Below, piece after piece: positions 19,297 through 30,859 of a DNA stretch of 64,000 bases (position 1 is the first letter of the stretch; each line of letters opens with the position of its first letter). A model generated the notes under the pieces. That model was not told where the DNA came from, did not search any database, and saw only the letters and a program-made list of their open reading frames with translations. The stretch is from Marinobacter sp. F4206. Its GTDB lineage: Bacteria; Pseudomonadota; Gammaproteobacteria; Pseudomonadales; Oleiphilaceae. The stretch lies in the NCBI RefSeq assembly GCF_019392195.1, contig NZ_JAHXKI010000002.1, forward strand, positions 496,001-560,000, given 5' to 3'. A program made the translations under genes and the position numbers.

Positions 19297-20622
19297 ATGT
19301 TTTCGTGCAACCAATCAGAACAGTCTATGTCGCGAAGCCTCTCCGAAAAGCTGACAGCTCCGGAACTCGATCTGCTGTCCCCCATGCTTAGCCAGGAAGG
19401 TGACACGTGGACTGCCAGTTTTCAGGGCCTCACCCTGAGGACTGCCCTGCAACCGATTTACAGCATCTCCCACAAACGCATCGTGGGTTACGAAGCCCTG
19501 ATCCGGGCCTTCGATAACGACAATTCTGCCGTCTTGCCGCTCCACCTTTTTCAGCTGCCATCGACCAATGCCGAGAACCTGCTTCTGGACCGACTGTGCC
19601 GCTATCTGCACATTCGCAATTACAGCGATCTCGAGGATCAGCTTAACTGGTTATTTCTGAACGTGTCTCCCCAGGCCGTCACCAGCGGCAGTCAGGCCGA
19701 TTCGTTTTTTGGGCAGTTACTCAAGCAGACAGGTCTGCCTCCGCACCGAATCGTGATGGAAATCGTTGAGCAACCAACCGATGACGCCGAAAAGCTCAAA
19801 GAAACCGTCGCCTATTACAGAAAGCTCGGCTGCCTGACCGCCATTGATGATTTCGGTGCCGGACACTCGAACTTTGAGCGGATCTGGAACCTGTCGCCCG
19901 ACATCGTAAAGCTGGATCGAACCCTGCTTACTCGCGCCACAGAGGACCACAAGGCCCGGCAGATCCTTAATGGCATTGTTTCGCTGTTGCACCAATCGGG
20001 CTGTCTGGTACTGCTGGAAGGGGTGGAAACCCGCGATCAGGCACTGATCGCCATTGATGCCGGGGTCGATTTCGTCCAGGGGTTCTTCTTCCGCCGCCCC
20101 AGTACGGATCTGGAGGCATTGACCCAGTCCCCCACAAACTTTGATGAACTGCTGGATGAGTACAAAACCCGCAATCAGGTGACCCTGGACCCAACCCGGC
20201 AACTGGTGGATTTTTTCAGCGGCTTTTTCAGGGATGCCATCGACAGGCTCGTCAGCGGAGCGGATATGCAACAGGCCTGCCTAGAGCTCTTGAACCACCC
20301 CGCGGTATCGCGCTGCTACCTGGTGAACGACCGGGGCATCCAGATCGAAGATACGCTGATTTCCGACCTTGGCGCCCGCAGCCTCGACCCTCGCTTTAAA
20401 CCGCTGGAGAGCACCAGCAGCGCAGACTGGTTCCGGCAGCAGTACCTCCGCCAGGCCCTGGCACAGCCGGAGAGCCTACACATTACGGCGCCCTACCTTT
20501 GCGTCACCGGCGCTTATATGTGCGTGACCCTGTCACTGGGCTACTACCAGGACGGTGAACTGCGAGTGTTGTGTTGCGACATTCTGGCCAATCCGGCTGA
20601 ACCGGGGATCAGCCCAGACTGA
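19297..20622 (+). CDS. EAL-domain cyclic di-GMP phosphodiesterase with C-terminal sensor-like domain
   Basis: This protein probably hydrolyses cyclic di-GMP to pGpG in the cytoplasm. The EAL domain spans about residues 45-270 of 441. EAL is intact at 66-68 and the metal motif DDFG at 184-187. NVSPQ, MEIVEQ, VKLDRTLL and EGVETRDQ are also present, so activity is likely. The remaining 150 residues resemble the PAS-like domain that follows EAL in the YkuI group, but this is inferred. The start at 19297 has TGAGG upstream; a methionine ten residues later is possible. Its 3' end overlaps the convergent SLC13 gene by 14 bp. Confidence 0.9.
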   Translation: MFSCNQSEQSMSRSLSEKLTAPELDLLSPMLSQEGDTWTASFQGLTLRTALQPIYSISHKRIVGYEALIRAFDNDNSAVLPLHLFQLPSTNAENLLLDRLCRYLHIRNYSDLEDQLNWLFLNVSPQAVTSGSQADSFFGQLLKQTGLPPHRIVMEIVEQPTDDAEKLKETVAYYRKLGCLTAIDDFGAGHSNFERIWNLSPDIVKLDRTLLTRATEDHKARQILNGIVSLLHQSGCLVLLEGVETRDQALIAIDAGVDFVQGFFFRRPSTDLEALTQSPTNFDELLDEYKTRNQVTLDPTRQLVDFFSGFFRDAIDRLVSGADMQQACLELLNHPAVSRCYLVNDRGIQIEDTLISDLGARSLDPRFKPLESTSSADWFRQQYLRQALAQPESLHITAPYLCVTGAYMCVTLSLGYYQDGELRVLCCDILANPAEPGISPD

Positions 20623-22384
20623 TCCCGTAGACCATGGCAATGATGGCCACGGTTATTGCACCAATGAACAGGTTCATGGGCAGCCCCACCCGAACAAAGT
20701 CACCGAACCGGTACCCCCCCGGACCAAAGACCATCATGTTGGTCTGGTAGCCCAGCGGCGTAGCAAAACTGGCTGACGCCGCCATCATGACCGCAATCAC
20801 AAATGGCTCCGCAGCGACCCCCATTGTGGTGGTCATGGACAGGACCACCGGAATGACCAGCACTGCCGCGGCATTATTGGTAATAACCTCGGTCAACACA
20901 GACACCGTGATATAGACCAGCAGGATCGCCAGCAAGACGTTGCCCTGGCTGAGCCCGAGAATGCCTTCGGCAACAAAACGGGCGGCGCCAGTCTCCAGGA
21001 GCGCCGCGCCCAGGGCAAAGGATGCGGCGATCGTCAGTATTACCGGGACATCCACAGATTTCTGGGCCTGGCCAACGGAGCAACAGCCGGTAATGATCAT
21101 CAGGGTTGCGCCCAGCAGGGCCGCGTTCAGCATGCTCAGAACGCTGCAGGCAGCCAACCCGACCAGAACCAGCAGAATACCCCAGGACAACCACGCACGG
21201 TCGTGACGCGGGGTCTCTGTTTCCAGATCGTTGATCAGCAGAAAGTCCTTGTTGTAGCGCTGACGACTCACAAACGCGGGGCGCGCCTCCAGCAGCAACA
21301 CGTCACCCGGTTTCAGGCGTATATTGCCAAGGTTGCCTGAGACCCGTTCACCACCGCGGGCCACCGCAAGCACCACCGCACCATACCGGTCGCGAAAACG
21401 GGCATCACGGATGGTCAGGCCCAGTACATCCGACTGGGGTGACAGCGCAGCCTCCACGAGCCTCCGCTCGGCACGGTCCTGGCTCAGGCTGGGTTCGTCT
21501 TCGTGCACGGACGGCACGATACCGTTTATTCGCAACAGATCGGAGATAGCCTGGGTGTCGCCGGCAAATACCAGACGGTCGCCACCCCGGAGCCGCTCTT
21601 CCGACGGCACCGCGGTCACCACGCTCCCGTCGCGCTCGATTTCCACCAGATACAGCCGCTCCAGCTCCCGCAAACCGGCCTCTCCCACCGATTTTCCGAC
21701 CAGCGGTCCGTCAAAGGAGACGGCGACTTCCAGGGTGAACTCCCGCATGGAACCGAACTTCTGCTGATCCTTCCGGTCCGGCAACGCCCGGGGCATCACC
21801 AGCAGGATCACGGCGACCCCGATGACGGCAACCGGGAGCCCGACCGCAGTGATGGAGAAGATCGAGAATCCCTGCCCTCCGGTGAGCTGCTGATACTGGC
21901 CATTAACCACAAGGTTCGTGCTGGTACCGATGAGGGTCAGGGTGCCCCCGAGAATGGCGGAATAGCTCAGGGGAATCATTAACTTGGAAGGAGAAATACC
22001 GATCTTTCGGGACCAGGCGTGTACCGCCGGAATCATGGTGGCAACCACCGGCGTGTTGTTCAGAAAGCCACTGAGCAGGGATACCGGCAGCGCAATCCTG
22101 GCCTGGGCGCTACGAACAGTTTTCGGGTTACGGAGCAGGTGGTGAACCAGCAGATCGACACCACCGGAGTGGTGAATACCAGCGGCGACCACGAACATGG
22201 CCACCACGGTGATCAGCCCGCTGTTGCTGAACCCGGCAAGCGCCTGATCAGCCGAAATAATGCCACTGGCGCTGAGCACGACCAGCACCCCCATCATCAC
22301 CATGTAGGGTGCGATTCGTCCAACACTCATGAGTATCAGCGAGGTGCCCGCCAGGCCCAGCGCAAACCAACCTTGCCAGTCCAT
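20609..22384 (-). CDS. SLC13-family permease with two TrkA-C domains
   Basis: This is an inner-membrane transporter of 591 residues, probably moving an anion such as sulfate or a dicarboxylate with sodium. About five N-terminal membrane segments (1-200) are followed by two cytoplasmic TrkA-C/RCK_C domains (about 205-285 and 300-380), and then the second set of membrane segments. GFLNNTPVVATMIPAV and ITNNAAAVLVIPV are the paired SNT-like transport motifs of the family. The substrate cannot be read from sequence. The gene ends inside the convergent EAL gene. Confidence 0.92.
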   Translation of the reverse strand: MDWQGWFALGLAGTSLILMSVGRIAPYMVMMGVLVVLSASGIISADQALAGFSNSGLITVVAMFVVAAGIHHSGGVDLLVHHLLRNPKTVRSAQARIALPVSLLSGFLNNTPVVATMIPAVHAWSRKIGISPSKLMIPLSYSAILGGTLTLIGTSTNLVVNGQYQQLTGGQGFSIFSITAVGLPVAVIGVAVILLVMPRALPDRKDQQKFGSMREFTLEVAVSFDGPLVGKSVGEAGLRELERLYLVEIERDGSVVTAVPSEERLRGGDRLVFAGDTQAISDLLRINGIVPSVHEDEPSLSQDRAERRLVEAALSPQSDVLGLTIRDARFRDRYGAVVLAVARGGERVSGNLGNIRLKPGDVLLLEARPAFVSRQRYNKDFLLINDLETETPRHDRAWLSWGILLVLVGLAACSVLSMLNAALLGATLMIITGCCSVGQAQKSVDVPVILTIAASFALGAALLETGAARFVAEGILGLSQGNVLLAILLVYITVSVLTEVITNNAAAVLVIPVVLSMTTTMGVAAEPFVIAVMMAASASFATPLGYQTNMMVFGPGGYRFGDFVRVGLPMNLFIGAITVAIIAMVYGISLG

Positions 22385-22447
22385 TTACGGTTCTTCCCGG
22401 AAATAAAACTGGCAGGATAACGGCTTTGATGAATACTTAGAAAGAAT

Positions 22448-22473
22448 AAAGGATGCTTTTTATAGCATCCTTG
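22448..22473 (-). terminator. Terminator-like hairpin downstream of parE
   Basis: On the minus strand AAGGATGC pairs with GCATCCTT around a 7- to 8-nt A/T loop, followed by TTATTCTTTC. It lies just past the parE stop. The T-run is interrupted, so strength is uncertain. Confidence 0.55.
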
Positions 22474-22479
22474 GGAATA

Positions 22480-24414
<1,935 letters not shown>

Positions 24415-24442
24415 TCATAGCTTAGGGATTCGGCGGGAAAGA

Positions 24443-24922
24443 TCAACGGTTGTTTTCGACCGGCGTGATCCGGATGTCGGTCCAGCCCGAGGCCGTCACG
24501 CCGATGGCGGCGCACGGGGTTGTTAGGGCTTGGGTAACCATCATTCCCGGTTCCGGCTCCTGGATTTTCACCTTGAGTTCGAGGACCTCATCCTCAATCA
24601 CGGAGCCAGCCAGGGTGATACTGTAACCGCCGGTGGGCTTTTGCCCGAGAGCCGCGAGAATCACATGTTCGGAGTCGAACCGGATCTCCCGGAGCGGTGC
24701 CAGAGGCAGGCTGCGCCCCGGCAGCGCCTCCAGGCGATCAACATCCGCGCGACTCTCAAGATGCACATGTCCGGGCGCCGTCAGACCGCAGTTCGCAGAC
24801 TGGGCAATTTGACGAGCCAGGGGCGCCCCCGATGACGTCTCTGTCTGGCTCATGGCACAGCCAGTGCCCAAAACGCCGGCGAGAACAGCCACACCGGTCA
24901 TCATTCGCGGAATCAATCTCAT
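24443..24922 (-). CDS. PrcB-like lipoprotein
   Basis: This 159-residue protein has a lipoprotein-like N-terminus ending GVLGTGCAMS. Its C-terminal half carries GQKPTGGYSI and a following DEVLELKVKIQEP, which are the hallmark of the PrcB_C domain. PrcB was described as a partner of a surface subtilisin-like protease in Treponema. Here the gene overlaps the upstream S8 protease gene by 4 bp (ATGA), so a chaperone, tether or inhibitor role for that protease is a reasonable inference. The lipobox is not canonical at position -3. Confidence 0.8.
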   Translation of the reverse strand: MRLIPRMMTGVAVLAGVLGTGCAMSQTETSSGAPLARQIAQSANCGLTAPGHVHLESRADVDRLEALPGRSLPLAPLREIRFDSEHVILAALGQKPTGGYSITLAGSVIEDEVLELKVKIQEPEPGMMVTQALTTPCAAIGVTASGWTDIRITPVENNR

Positions 24923-27570
24923 GGTTGGGAAAGGACCTTTACGTCGTTAACGTCCGGGGTGGGTGATAACAGCTGGTAACCGCGGAATCCCGGCCGAGGG
25001 AGCTGATCAGGCGATGCGGCCGAAATGGAGGGCCGGGAATAGCTGGTGGTCATGCGGATGCCATCAATGGCCTCACCTGCAGACACGGTAATCTCTTCCC
25101 TCAGGCCGGCCACCGGGTATTCCGCGCAGGCCTCACCGGCATGACAGATCAGGGCGTCGTTATCAAGATCGGTGCCGGCCACCAGAATGTAATTGCCCGG
25201 TGGGACCTCATTCAACTGCTTCGGTTCCTGGCCGTCATCCGGCACGAAGGAAAACCGGTACCGGCCGTTTTCCGCAACCACGTTGGTCTGGGCCACCGTG
25301 GTGTAGAACCCGCCCTCCGGTTCCGGGTCCACCAGGAGTACAAAGTGGCGGCCGGCATCGCGAGCCTGTTGGTCTGTTACCTGCTGGCCGACGACGGGGA
25401 TTTCAAGGATTCCGAAACTGCCCGAGTACTCAACGGTTAACGTTGCCCGCTCGGAAATTCCGGGTTCCAGAGCATCCAAGTTCAGGGACATGTCAATTTC
25501 AAAGCGAGTGCCGGAGTCATCTGTTTCCCGAACATCGCCCAGAGAAAGCCAGGGCGGGGCGCCCGAAACCGAATTGATTGCGACCGGGTCAGGATCACTA
25601 CCGTAAACCTCCAATACCACGGTGACGGAAGAAGAGCTTTCAGAGGACAGGGATACAATCGCGGGCGATGCTGTGAGCAAATCGGTAATCGGTGAAGATA
25701 GAGCCCGGGATGTCGCCTTACCCGCATCCAGAAGCCCGTACCCCAGCTCGTTGGATTTTGAACAGGGAGGGTTGCCACAGGTCGCCACAGTTAACTCGCC
25801 CGCCATCAGGAAGGCGTTGATCGCCTGATAATCCAAGTCTGGGTTTTGGTTCTTCATCAACGCCATGACTGCGGACACATGGGGTGCCGCCATCGAGGTG
25901 CCCTGCAGCCCGATGTAGGTTTCCTGCAACGTGCCGTTGATCACACTGGCACTGGTACTGACCACCACATCGCCGCGGCCATCGGCGTTACCGTCCCGGC
26001 TGGCGTCGCCGCCGGGCGCCGCCACATCAACCCAGGTTCCAAAATTTGAGTAGGACGCCAGCTCTCCGGCACCATCGACGGCGCTCACCGCAAAAACATT
26101 GTCAAACGCGGCCGGGTAGGATTCGGCACTGGTTCCGGCGTTGCCCGCCGCCGCTACGAAAACGACGCCCTTTTCGGTACCCACGTTAATGGCGTTCTGC
26201 AGCGATTGAATGAAGGGCAATCCACCGAGACTCAGGTTGACGATATTCGCCAGCGGTGCGCCACTCTCGGGACCGGCAACCCACTGCAGCGCCGCCAGCA
26301 AGTCCGCAGAGGAACCGGCGCCACCCTCACCCAGAACCCGGACCGGCAACAGGGTCGAGTTGAATGCAACGCCGCCCCCGCCCTCGTTATTACCTACCAC
26401 CGCGGCAACAGTCCCGGCCACGTGGGTGCCATGGAAAACGCTGCCCCCGACGCTGTTACCCGGATCAGCCGGATTGTCGTCCCGGCCCGGCTGACCGTCG
26501 TTATCGAACTGCTCTGAAACGAAGTCAGATCCGGAAAGGTTGGTACTGACGTTGGCATCGATATCACTGTGCCAGGCACCGGAACCTCGATACAGCCCCG
26601 TATCCATAACCGCAACCGTGACCCCCTCACCTCCATCGGGTGCCAGCTGCCAGCCAGTCGGAGCGTTCAACAAGCCATAATGCCATTGCTGGGCACTGTA
26701 AAGAGGCTCATCGACAGGCGTCATCGCCTCCATCCGGTAATTCGGCGTGACCGAGGCGATACCCGGCTGTTTCTTCAGGGAACGGATCCAGTCGAGGGTC
26801 CCGGCACTGGCTTGCGCCCCGCTGCCCAGGGCTTGCGAGACGGGTGCCTTGACCCGCCAGAGTCCGGGCGCCACTTCCTGAGTCGGCACCATCTCGTTCT
26901 GTGCAAGCATCGACTGGGCTGAGGCCCGGTCCGTCGGATTTCTCAGAGCGACGAGGGCCTCGCCCTCGACAAACTCGTGTTTCGGCCATTCCAGAGACAC
27001 GGCCTCGCCGGTGGGGTTCACCGCCGTGGACAGGACATAGAGCATGGGGGTGGGCCCAGCAGACTCGACCCGAATGGTGTACGTGCCGTCTTCACCTGCA
27101 TTGGTCACGCTGATCCGGCTGGTCGTGCTGGTGGTTACTCGGGAGTCACCGCCTTCAATGGACAGCCTGAGTGCAGACGCACCGGCCCGGGTGGCGAACG
27201 CCTGTAACTCAACCGTCTGGCCACCCCGGAGCCGCATGGAATAGGTGTCATCGGGATCGGCCGGGTAGCCGGTGGCCGGGAAATCCGCCAAAGCCGGATA
27301 GGACCCCGCCGAGGCGCTGACGTAGCCGGCCAGAATATACTCAGCCGGCAGGCTCTGTGGTGACGCCAGGCGGGTATCGCTCAAAGCCAGGGCATCGGCG
27401 TTATCGACATCGACCCGGGTGCCGGTCTCGATATCGATGATACCGGAGAGCGCCACCGCGACGGGCTCCGAATTGCTGTCGGAGCCACCACCGCACCCAG
27501 CCATGGCCAGAGAAAGACTGGCGGTCGCCGCGTGTCTGATCAACGTTCTGGGGCGCGATTTCAATAACAT
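24919..27570 (-). CDS. S8-family (subtilisin-like) serine protease, lipoprotein
   Basis: This is an exported serine protease of 883 residues, probably anchored to a membrane by Cys26 in LSLAMAGC. The catalytic residues are Asp323 in AVMDTGLYRG, His383 in HGTHVAGTV and Ser559 in GTSMAAPHVSAV. The N-terminal 300 residues hold a beta-rich region with RGGQTVELQAFA, like a pre-peptidase domain, and a probable inhibitory propeptide. A C-terminal region of about 250 residues follows the catalytic domain and ends in a beta-rich, carboxypeptidase-regulatory-like segment. The start at 27570 has GGAG upstream; a longer form starting at 27600 is less likely. It is cotranscribed with the PrcB-like gene. 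Confidence 0.92.
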   Translation of the reverse strand: MLLKSRPRTLIRHAATASLSLAMAGCGGGSDSNSEPVAVALSGIIDIETGTRVDVDNADALALSDTRLASPQSLPAEYILAGYVSASAGSYPALADFPATGYPADPDDTYSMRLRGGQTVELQAFATRAGASALRLSIEGGDSRVTTSTTSRISVTNAGEDGTYTIRVESAGPTPMLYVLSTAVNPTGEAVSLEWPKHEFVEGEALVALRNPTDRASAQSMLAQNEMVPTQEVAPGLWRVKAPVSQALGSGAQASAGTLDWIRSLKKQPGIASVTPNYRMEAMTPVDEPLYSAQQWHYGLLNAPTGWQLAPDGGEGVTVAVMDTGLYRGSGAWHSDIDANVSTNLSGSDFVSEQFDNDGQPGRDDNPADPGNSVGGSVFHGTHVAGTVAAVVGNNEGGGGVAFNSTLLPVRVLGEGGAGSSADLLAALQWVAGPESGAPLANIVNLSLGGLPFIQSLQNAINVGTEKGVVFVAAAGNAGTSAESYPAAFDNVFAVSAVDGAGELASYSNFGTWVDVAAPGGDASRDGNADGRGDVVVSTSASVINGTLQETYIGLQGTSMAAPHVSAVMALMKNQNPDLDYQAINAFLMAGELTVATCGNPPCSKSNELGYGLLDAGKATSRALSSPITDLLTASPAIVSLSSESSSSVTVVLEVYGSDPDPVAINSVSGAPPWLSLGDVRETDDSGTRFEIDMSLNLDALEPGISERATLTVEYSGSFGILEIPVVGQQVTDQQARDAGRHFVLLVDPEPEGGFYTTVAQTNVVAENGRYRFSFVPDDGQEPKQLNEVPPGNYILVAGTDLDNDALICHAGEACAEYPVAGLREEITVSAGEAIDGIRMTTSYSRPSISAASPDQLPRPGFRGYQLLSPTPDVNDVKVLSQP

Positions 27571-27672
27571 AGGGATTGCTCTCCGGTCTTTCTCCAGCAT
27601 ACATCATCGCAGAGCTGGTGTTATTTACTGAGTGTTAACCGATACGTCGAAACCGGCGCCCCAGATGCCAAA

Positions 27673-27704
27673 AAACCGCCTGCGGGCTACTCCGGAGGCG
27701 GTTT
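27673..27704 (-). terminator. Intrinsic terminator of the TRAP-like operon
   Basis: On the minus strand AAACCGCCT pairs with AGGCGGTTT across a 14-nt loop and runs into TTTTTTGG. It lies 19 bp past the permease stop codon. It also separates that operon from the S8 protease gene on the same strand. Confidence 0.85.
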
Positions 27705-27722
27705 CGGGTTTTCAAGCCGTGA

Positions 27723-29774
27723 CTATAAAGCGTAGAACAGCATAGGCACGAAGGCCACCAGCAACAAGGTCGGCCCCATGACGGCCAGGGGCAACAGCAG
27801 CCGCTCGTAGCGATGCCAGAACGAGCCCGTGCGCTCGCCGGCAAGCACTTCGGTCTCACCGACTACCTGCCGGGTAAGCAGGTGGTTCAAGGCCACCGGC
27901 GGGCTCAGGTAACCGAGTTCAAAGGCCACAAGGCATACGATCCAGAAATGCAGCGGATCGATCCCCAACTGGATCGCGGGCTGAGCGATGGTCGCCGACA
28001 CCAGGATAACCGCACCAAACGGATCCATCACCATGCCGATGAAAGTCAGCATGACCACGATGACCAGCATCGCAACCCAGGGACTGGTGAGATTCTCCGG
28101 GAACAGCGCATGGACAATATCAGAGCGCTCGAGGATGCCGCCCAGGCAGATCGAGAAGCCAATCAGCGCGAGCAGCGCGCCAATGTGGACCGCCGAATCG
28201 CTGGCAGCATAAGAGCTTCGCTTCCAGAACGCCTGAAGCCGGGACTCGCCTTCCTCGCGACTGTCGCCGCCGGCATCCAGAAACACCAGTGCCAACATGA
28301 CCAGCGGCAGAATCATCGGAGCGCTGTATTCGTTGAATTTCAGCCCGAGAACCGCCCAGATCGCGAGGATGACGGCAGCACCGACCAGTACATAGGGAAT
28401 CAGCGGTTTCATCTGGGCCAGAGAGGCCCGAAAGGCGCCCGGGGCCGGCCGCGGCTTCCAGTTGCCCTGGGTCTTGCAGACGATCAGTGAGAACAGCGAG
28501 GCGGACATGATGAACACCCAGAAGCCCCAGCTGTACATCTCGGTGGTGGTCACTTCCTTGTTCAGGGCTGCCACGACCACGATCAACAGGCAGGGATTGA
28601 GCACCACACCCAGACTGCCCGACATCGCCGTAGTGGCGAGCGACAGTTGCCGACCGGCACCAGCACGACGCAACTCATCGTAGACCACACCACCCACTGC
28701 CAGGATGAATATGCCTGACGCGCCGGTAAAGGCCGTCGGGAATGCCGTAGCGAAGATGATCACCGAGGCCAGCATCGGCGCAGGCAGGTTGTAAGGCTTG
28801 ATCACATTGAGCAGCAGCTCTGGCAGCCGGGTCTGCTTGAGCACCATGCCCACCAGCACGTAGAGCCCGATGTTGATGAACATCGAGGACAGGTTGGACA
28901 TCATGCCGAAATAGATCGCCAGGCCCGATGCGTAACCGTCCACGAAGAAGAAGTAACTCATGGCAATCAGCCCCATACCGCAATAAAGGGGCATCACCAG
29001 ACCGGAGGACAACGCCAGCCGGCCCTTCTTCATCCGCTCTGGAACGTTCACGAACCGAACGGCATTGATCACCATGAAGAGACCGAATACCGCGGCCCAG
29101 GCGTATTGCAGATCGACCGTCCCCCCAGACCCGGGAGAGCTCGCAAGCTTGCCGAGGTATGAGTAGAGCGACCCCACCATCATGCCGTTCACAGCAAACT
29201 GCGCCGCCTGACTGAATCGCCACTCGGCCCGGTTCCGGGGCAATCGCAACGCGATATGATCCGCATCCAGTGCCGCGATGGCGGCGGCCATGGCGAACAT
29301 CGCGATGAACAGGTACTTCGTCAGTTCGATGTTATCCAGAAGAAAATCTGCGAGCCCCTGCTCGACCGTTTTGAACAGCCCCAATGCGGGTGTGGCATGC
29401 TTCAGGTTCTGTTCATACAGGGCGTACTCCTGCTCGCAAAGCTCCAGGTTACGCTCCAGGGACTGGCGAATCGCGTCGGGATTGGGCGGCGAGCTGAACA
29501 GTTCATCCGGATCCGGCTTATAGGCCTCAATCCGCTTGCGAACCTCGGCATCCACATTCATTTCAAGCTGACACGAGGGTTCCGTTGCGTCCGGATTCAG
29601 CAGGTAATAATTGGGCCAGGTCTGCTCACCCACCCACAGCAGGCGTGAGTGCAATGAGTTTCCCATCCCCAATAACAAGGTGAAAATCAGAAGCAGCAGC
29701 AGGATGACCCCGTGCAATCGATGCACGGGATAGAGTGTCCGGGCTGCGGGCGCGGTCAAGGCTCGCCAGTTCAT
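27723..29774 (-). CDS. TRAP-type large permease with fused N-terminal membrane domain
   Basis: This 683-residue inner-membrane protein resembles the DctM large subunit of TRAP transporters in its last 430 residues, with many helices and motifs such as AFPTAFTGASGIFILAVGG. No separate small DctQ subunit gene is present. Instead the first 240 residues hold one helix (about 21-40), a charged external stretch of roughly 100 residues with two cysteines (SCQLE and LELCEQE), and further helices. These may replace DctQ, which is an inference. It is the last gene of a three-gene operon after a solute-binding protein and a lipoprotein. The substrate is unknown. Confidence 0.85.
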   Translation of the reverse strand: MNWRALTAPAARTLYPVHRLHGVILLLLLIFTLLLGMGNSLHSRLLWVGEQTWPNYYLLNPDATEPSCQLEMNVDAEVRKRIEAYKPDPDELFSSPPNPDAIRQSLERNLELCEQEYALYEQNLKHATPALGLFKTVEQGLADFLLDNIELTKYLFIAMFAMAAAIAALDADHIALRLPRNRAEWRFSQAAQFAVNGMMVGSLYSYLGKLASSPGSGGTVDLQYAWAAVFGLFMVINAVRFVNVPERMKKGRLALSSGLVMPLYCGMGLIAMSYFFFVDGYASGLAIYFGMMSNLSSMFINIGLYVLVGMVLKQTRLPELLLNVIKPYNLPAPMLASVIIFATAFPTAFTGASGIFILAVGGVVYDELRRAGAGRQLSLATTAMSGSLGVVLNPCLLIVVVAALNKEVTTTEMYSWGFWVFIMSASLFSLIVCKTQGNWKPRPAPGAFRASLAQMKPLIPYVLVGAAVILAIWAVLGLKFNEYSAPMILPLVMLALVFLDAGGDSREEGESRLQAFWKRSSYAASDSAVHIGALLALIGFSICLGGILERSDIVHALFPENLTSPWVAMLVIVVMLTFIGMVMDPFGAVILVSATIAQPAIQLGIDPLHFWIVCLVAFELGYLSPPVALNHLLTRQVVGETEVLAGERTGSFWHRYERLLLPLAVMGPTLLLVAFVPMLFYAL

Positions 29775-29789
29775 GAGTGATCCACCCTG

Positions 29790-30800
29790 TTATTCGCGGT
29801 TCGCGGCCGTACACTCGGAAGCGGCGGGGTTGCTGGCACAGCGGATTTTACTCAACAGGCCCAGCATCTTGGGGTGGTACACGTCAGGCGCTCCGTTCAG
29901 GCCGTCGCGCATTTCCAGACGGTTCTGGCGGAACATTTCCTGGTAGCCCTGAATGTCCTGCTCCGGAATACGGACCCACTTGTCTTCGGGAATCGCCTCT
30001 TCCTGTCCGGAAATCAGGTTCATGGCCTGCGGGAACATGCCCCAGGCCACTTCCCGGGCCTGCTGTGCGGTTTCGTCCTTCAACACATCGTCTTTGGCGA
30101 TGATCTGAATGGTCAACTGGGCCAGCGGGTAGTCCACGATGCCGCCCTGCTCGCCGATGCCCTTGTAGAGTTCCAGCGCTTCATAGGCAAACGCCGGCGC
30201 GTAGGCGGTATCCACCGAACCATTGTTGAACTTGCCAGCGAAGTTGGTGATGTCCGAGGGCACGACGGTGGCCTTGACGAAATTCACCATGTGGATGGCG
30301 TCCTTCTGGTAGTCCAGGGTTGCCATGCGCTTGCCGGCCAGTTCGCCTGCGGTATCAATACTGCGGTCGTTCACGAACAGGTAGCCGGCGCCGGCAGGAA
30401 CAATACCCAGCACCTCGTAGCCGTTCTCTTTCATCAGTGGGGCGGCTTTGGGCTGGGCCAGGGTCGCCAGCAGGGTTTCCAGGTCATCGTAGGTGGGGAG
30501 CGCGCCCACCGCACTGATGCTGCCGGTGAACCGGTTAAACGGACGGGTCCGGATATCGGTGGCCGCGACCGCATCGCACTGGCCCGCGTTGAAATCGCCG
30601 ACGGCCACACCTTCATCCGTATAGGGCTTGAGGTTGAAGTCGACACCATGGGCCTTCATTTCCAGCGCGTAGTCTTTGACCATGTTATAGAAATCGCCAT
30701 TGGCGCCAATGACGTCAAACACACACATGGACACGGTCTGGGCGGAAGCCAGCGGAGCGACGGCGGCCAGGGTCAGTGCAGTAAGGGAGTTGCGGATCAT
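29790..30800 (-). CDS. Putative solute-binding protein of a TRAP-like system
   Basis: This 336-residue secreted protein has a signal peptide cut after LASA at residue 20. The mature part begins QTVSMCVFDVIGANGDFYN and resembles a periplasmic solute-binding fold, though not the ordinary DctP family. SIDTAGELAGKRMATLDYQ corresponds to the usual hinge region of TRAP binding proteins. A strong GGAGG site precedes the ATG. It lies between the lipoprotein gene (59 bp upstream) and the permease gene (15 bp downstream), so all three are one operon. The ligand cannot be inferred. Confidence 0.85.
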   Translation of the reverse strand: MIRNSLTALTLAAVAPLASAQTVSMCVFDVIGANGDFYNMVKDYALEMKAHGVDFNLKPYTDEGVAVGDFNAGQCDAVAATDIRTRPFNRFTGSISAVGALPTYDDLETLLATLAQPKAAPLMKENGYEVLGIVPAGAGYLFVNDRSIDTAGELAGKRMATLDYQKDAIHMVNFVKATVVPSDITNFAGKFNNGSVDTAYAPAFAYEALELYKGIGEQGGIVDYPLAQLTIQIIAKDDVLKDETAQQAREVAWGMFPQAMNLISGQEEAIPEDKWVRIPEQDIQGYQEMFRQNRLEMRDGLNGAPDVYHPKMLGLLSKIRCASNPAASECTAANRE

Positions 30801-30859
30801 AACGACCTCCGGGTCATTTTTGTGTTTATTGATGTTCAGAAGGTTTTTTCGGATGCCCC

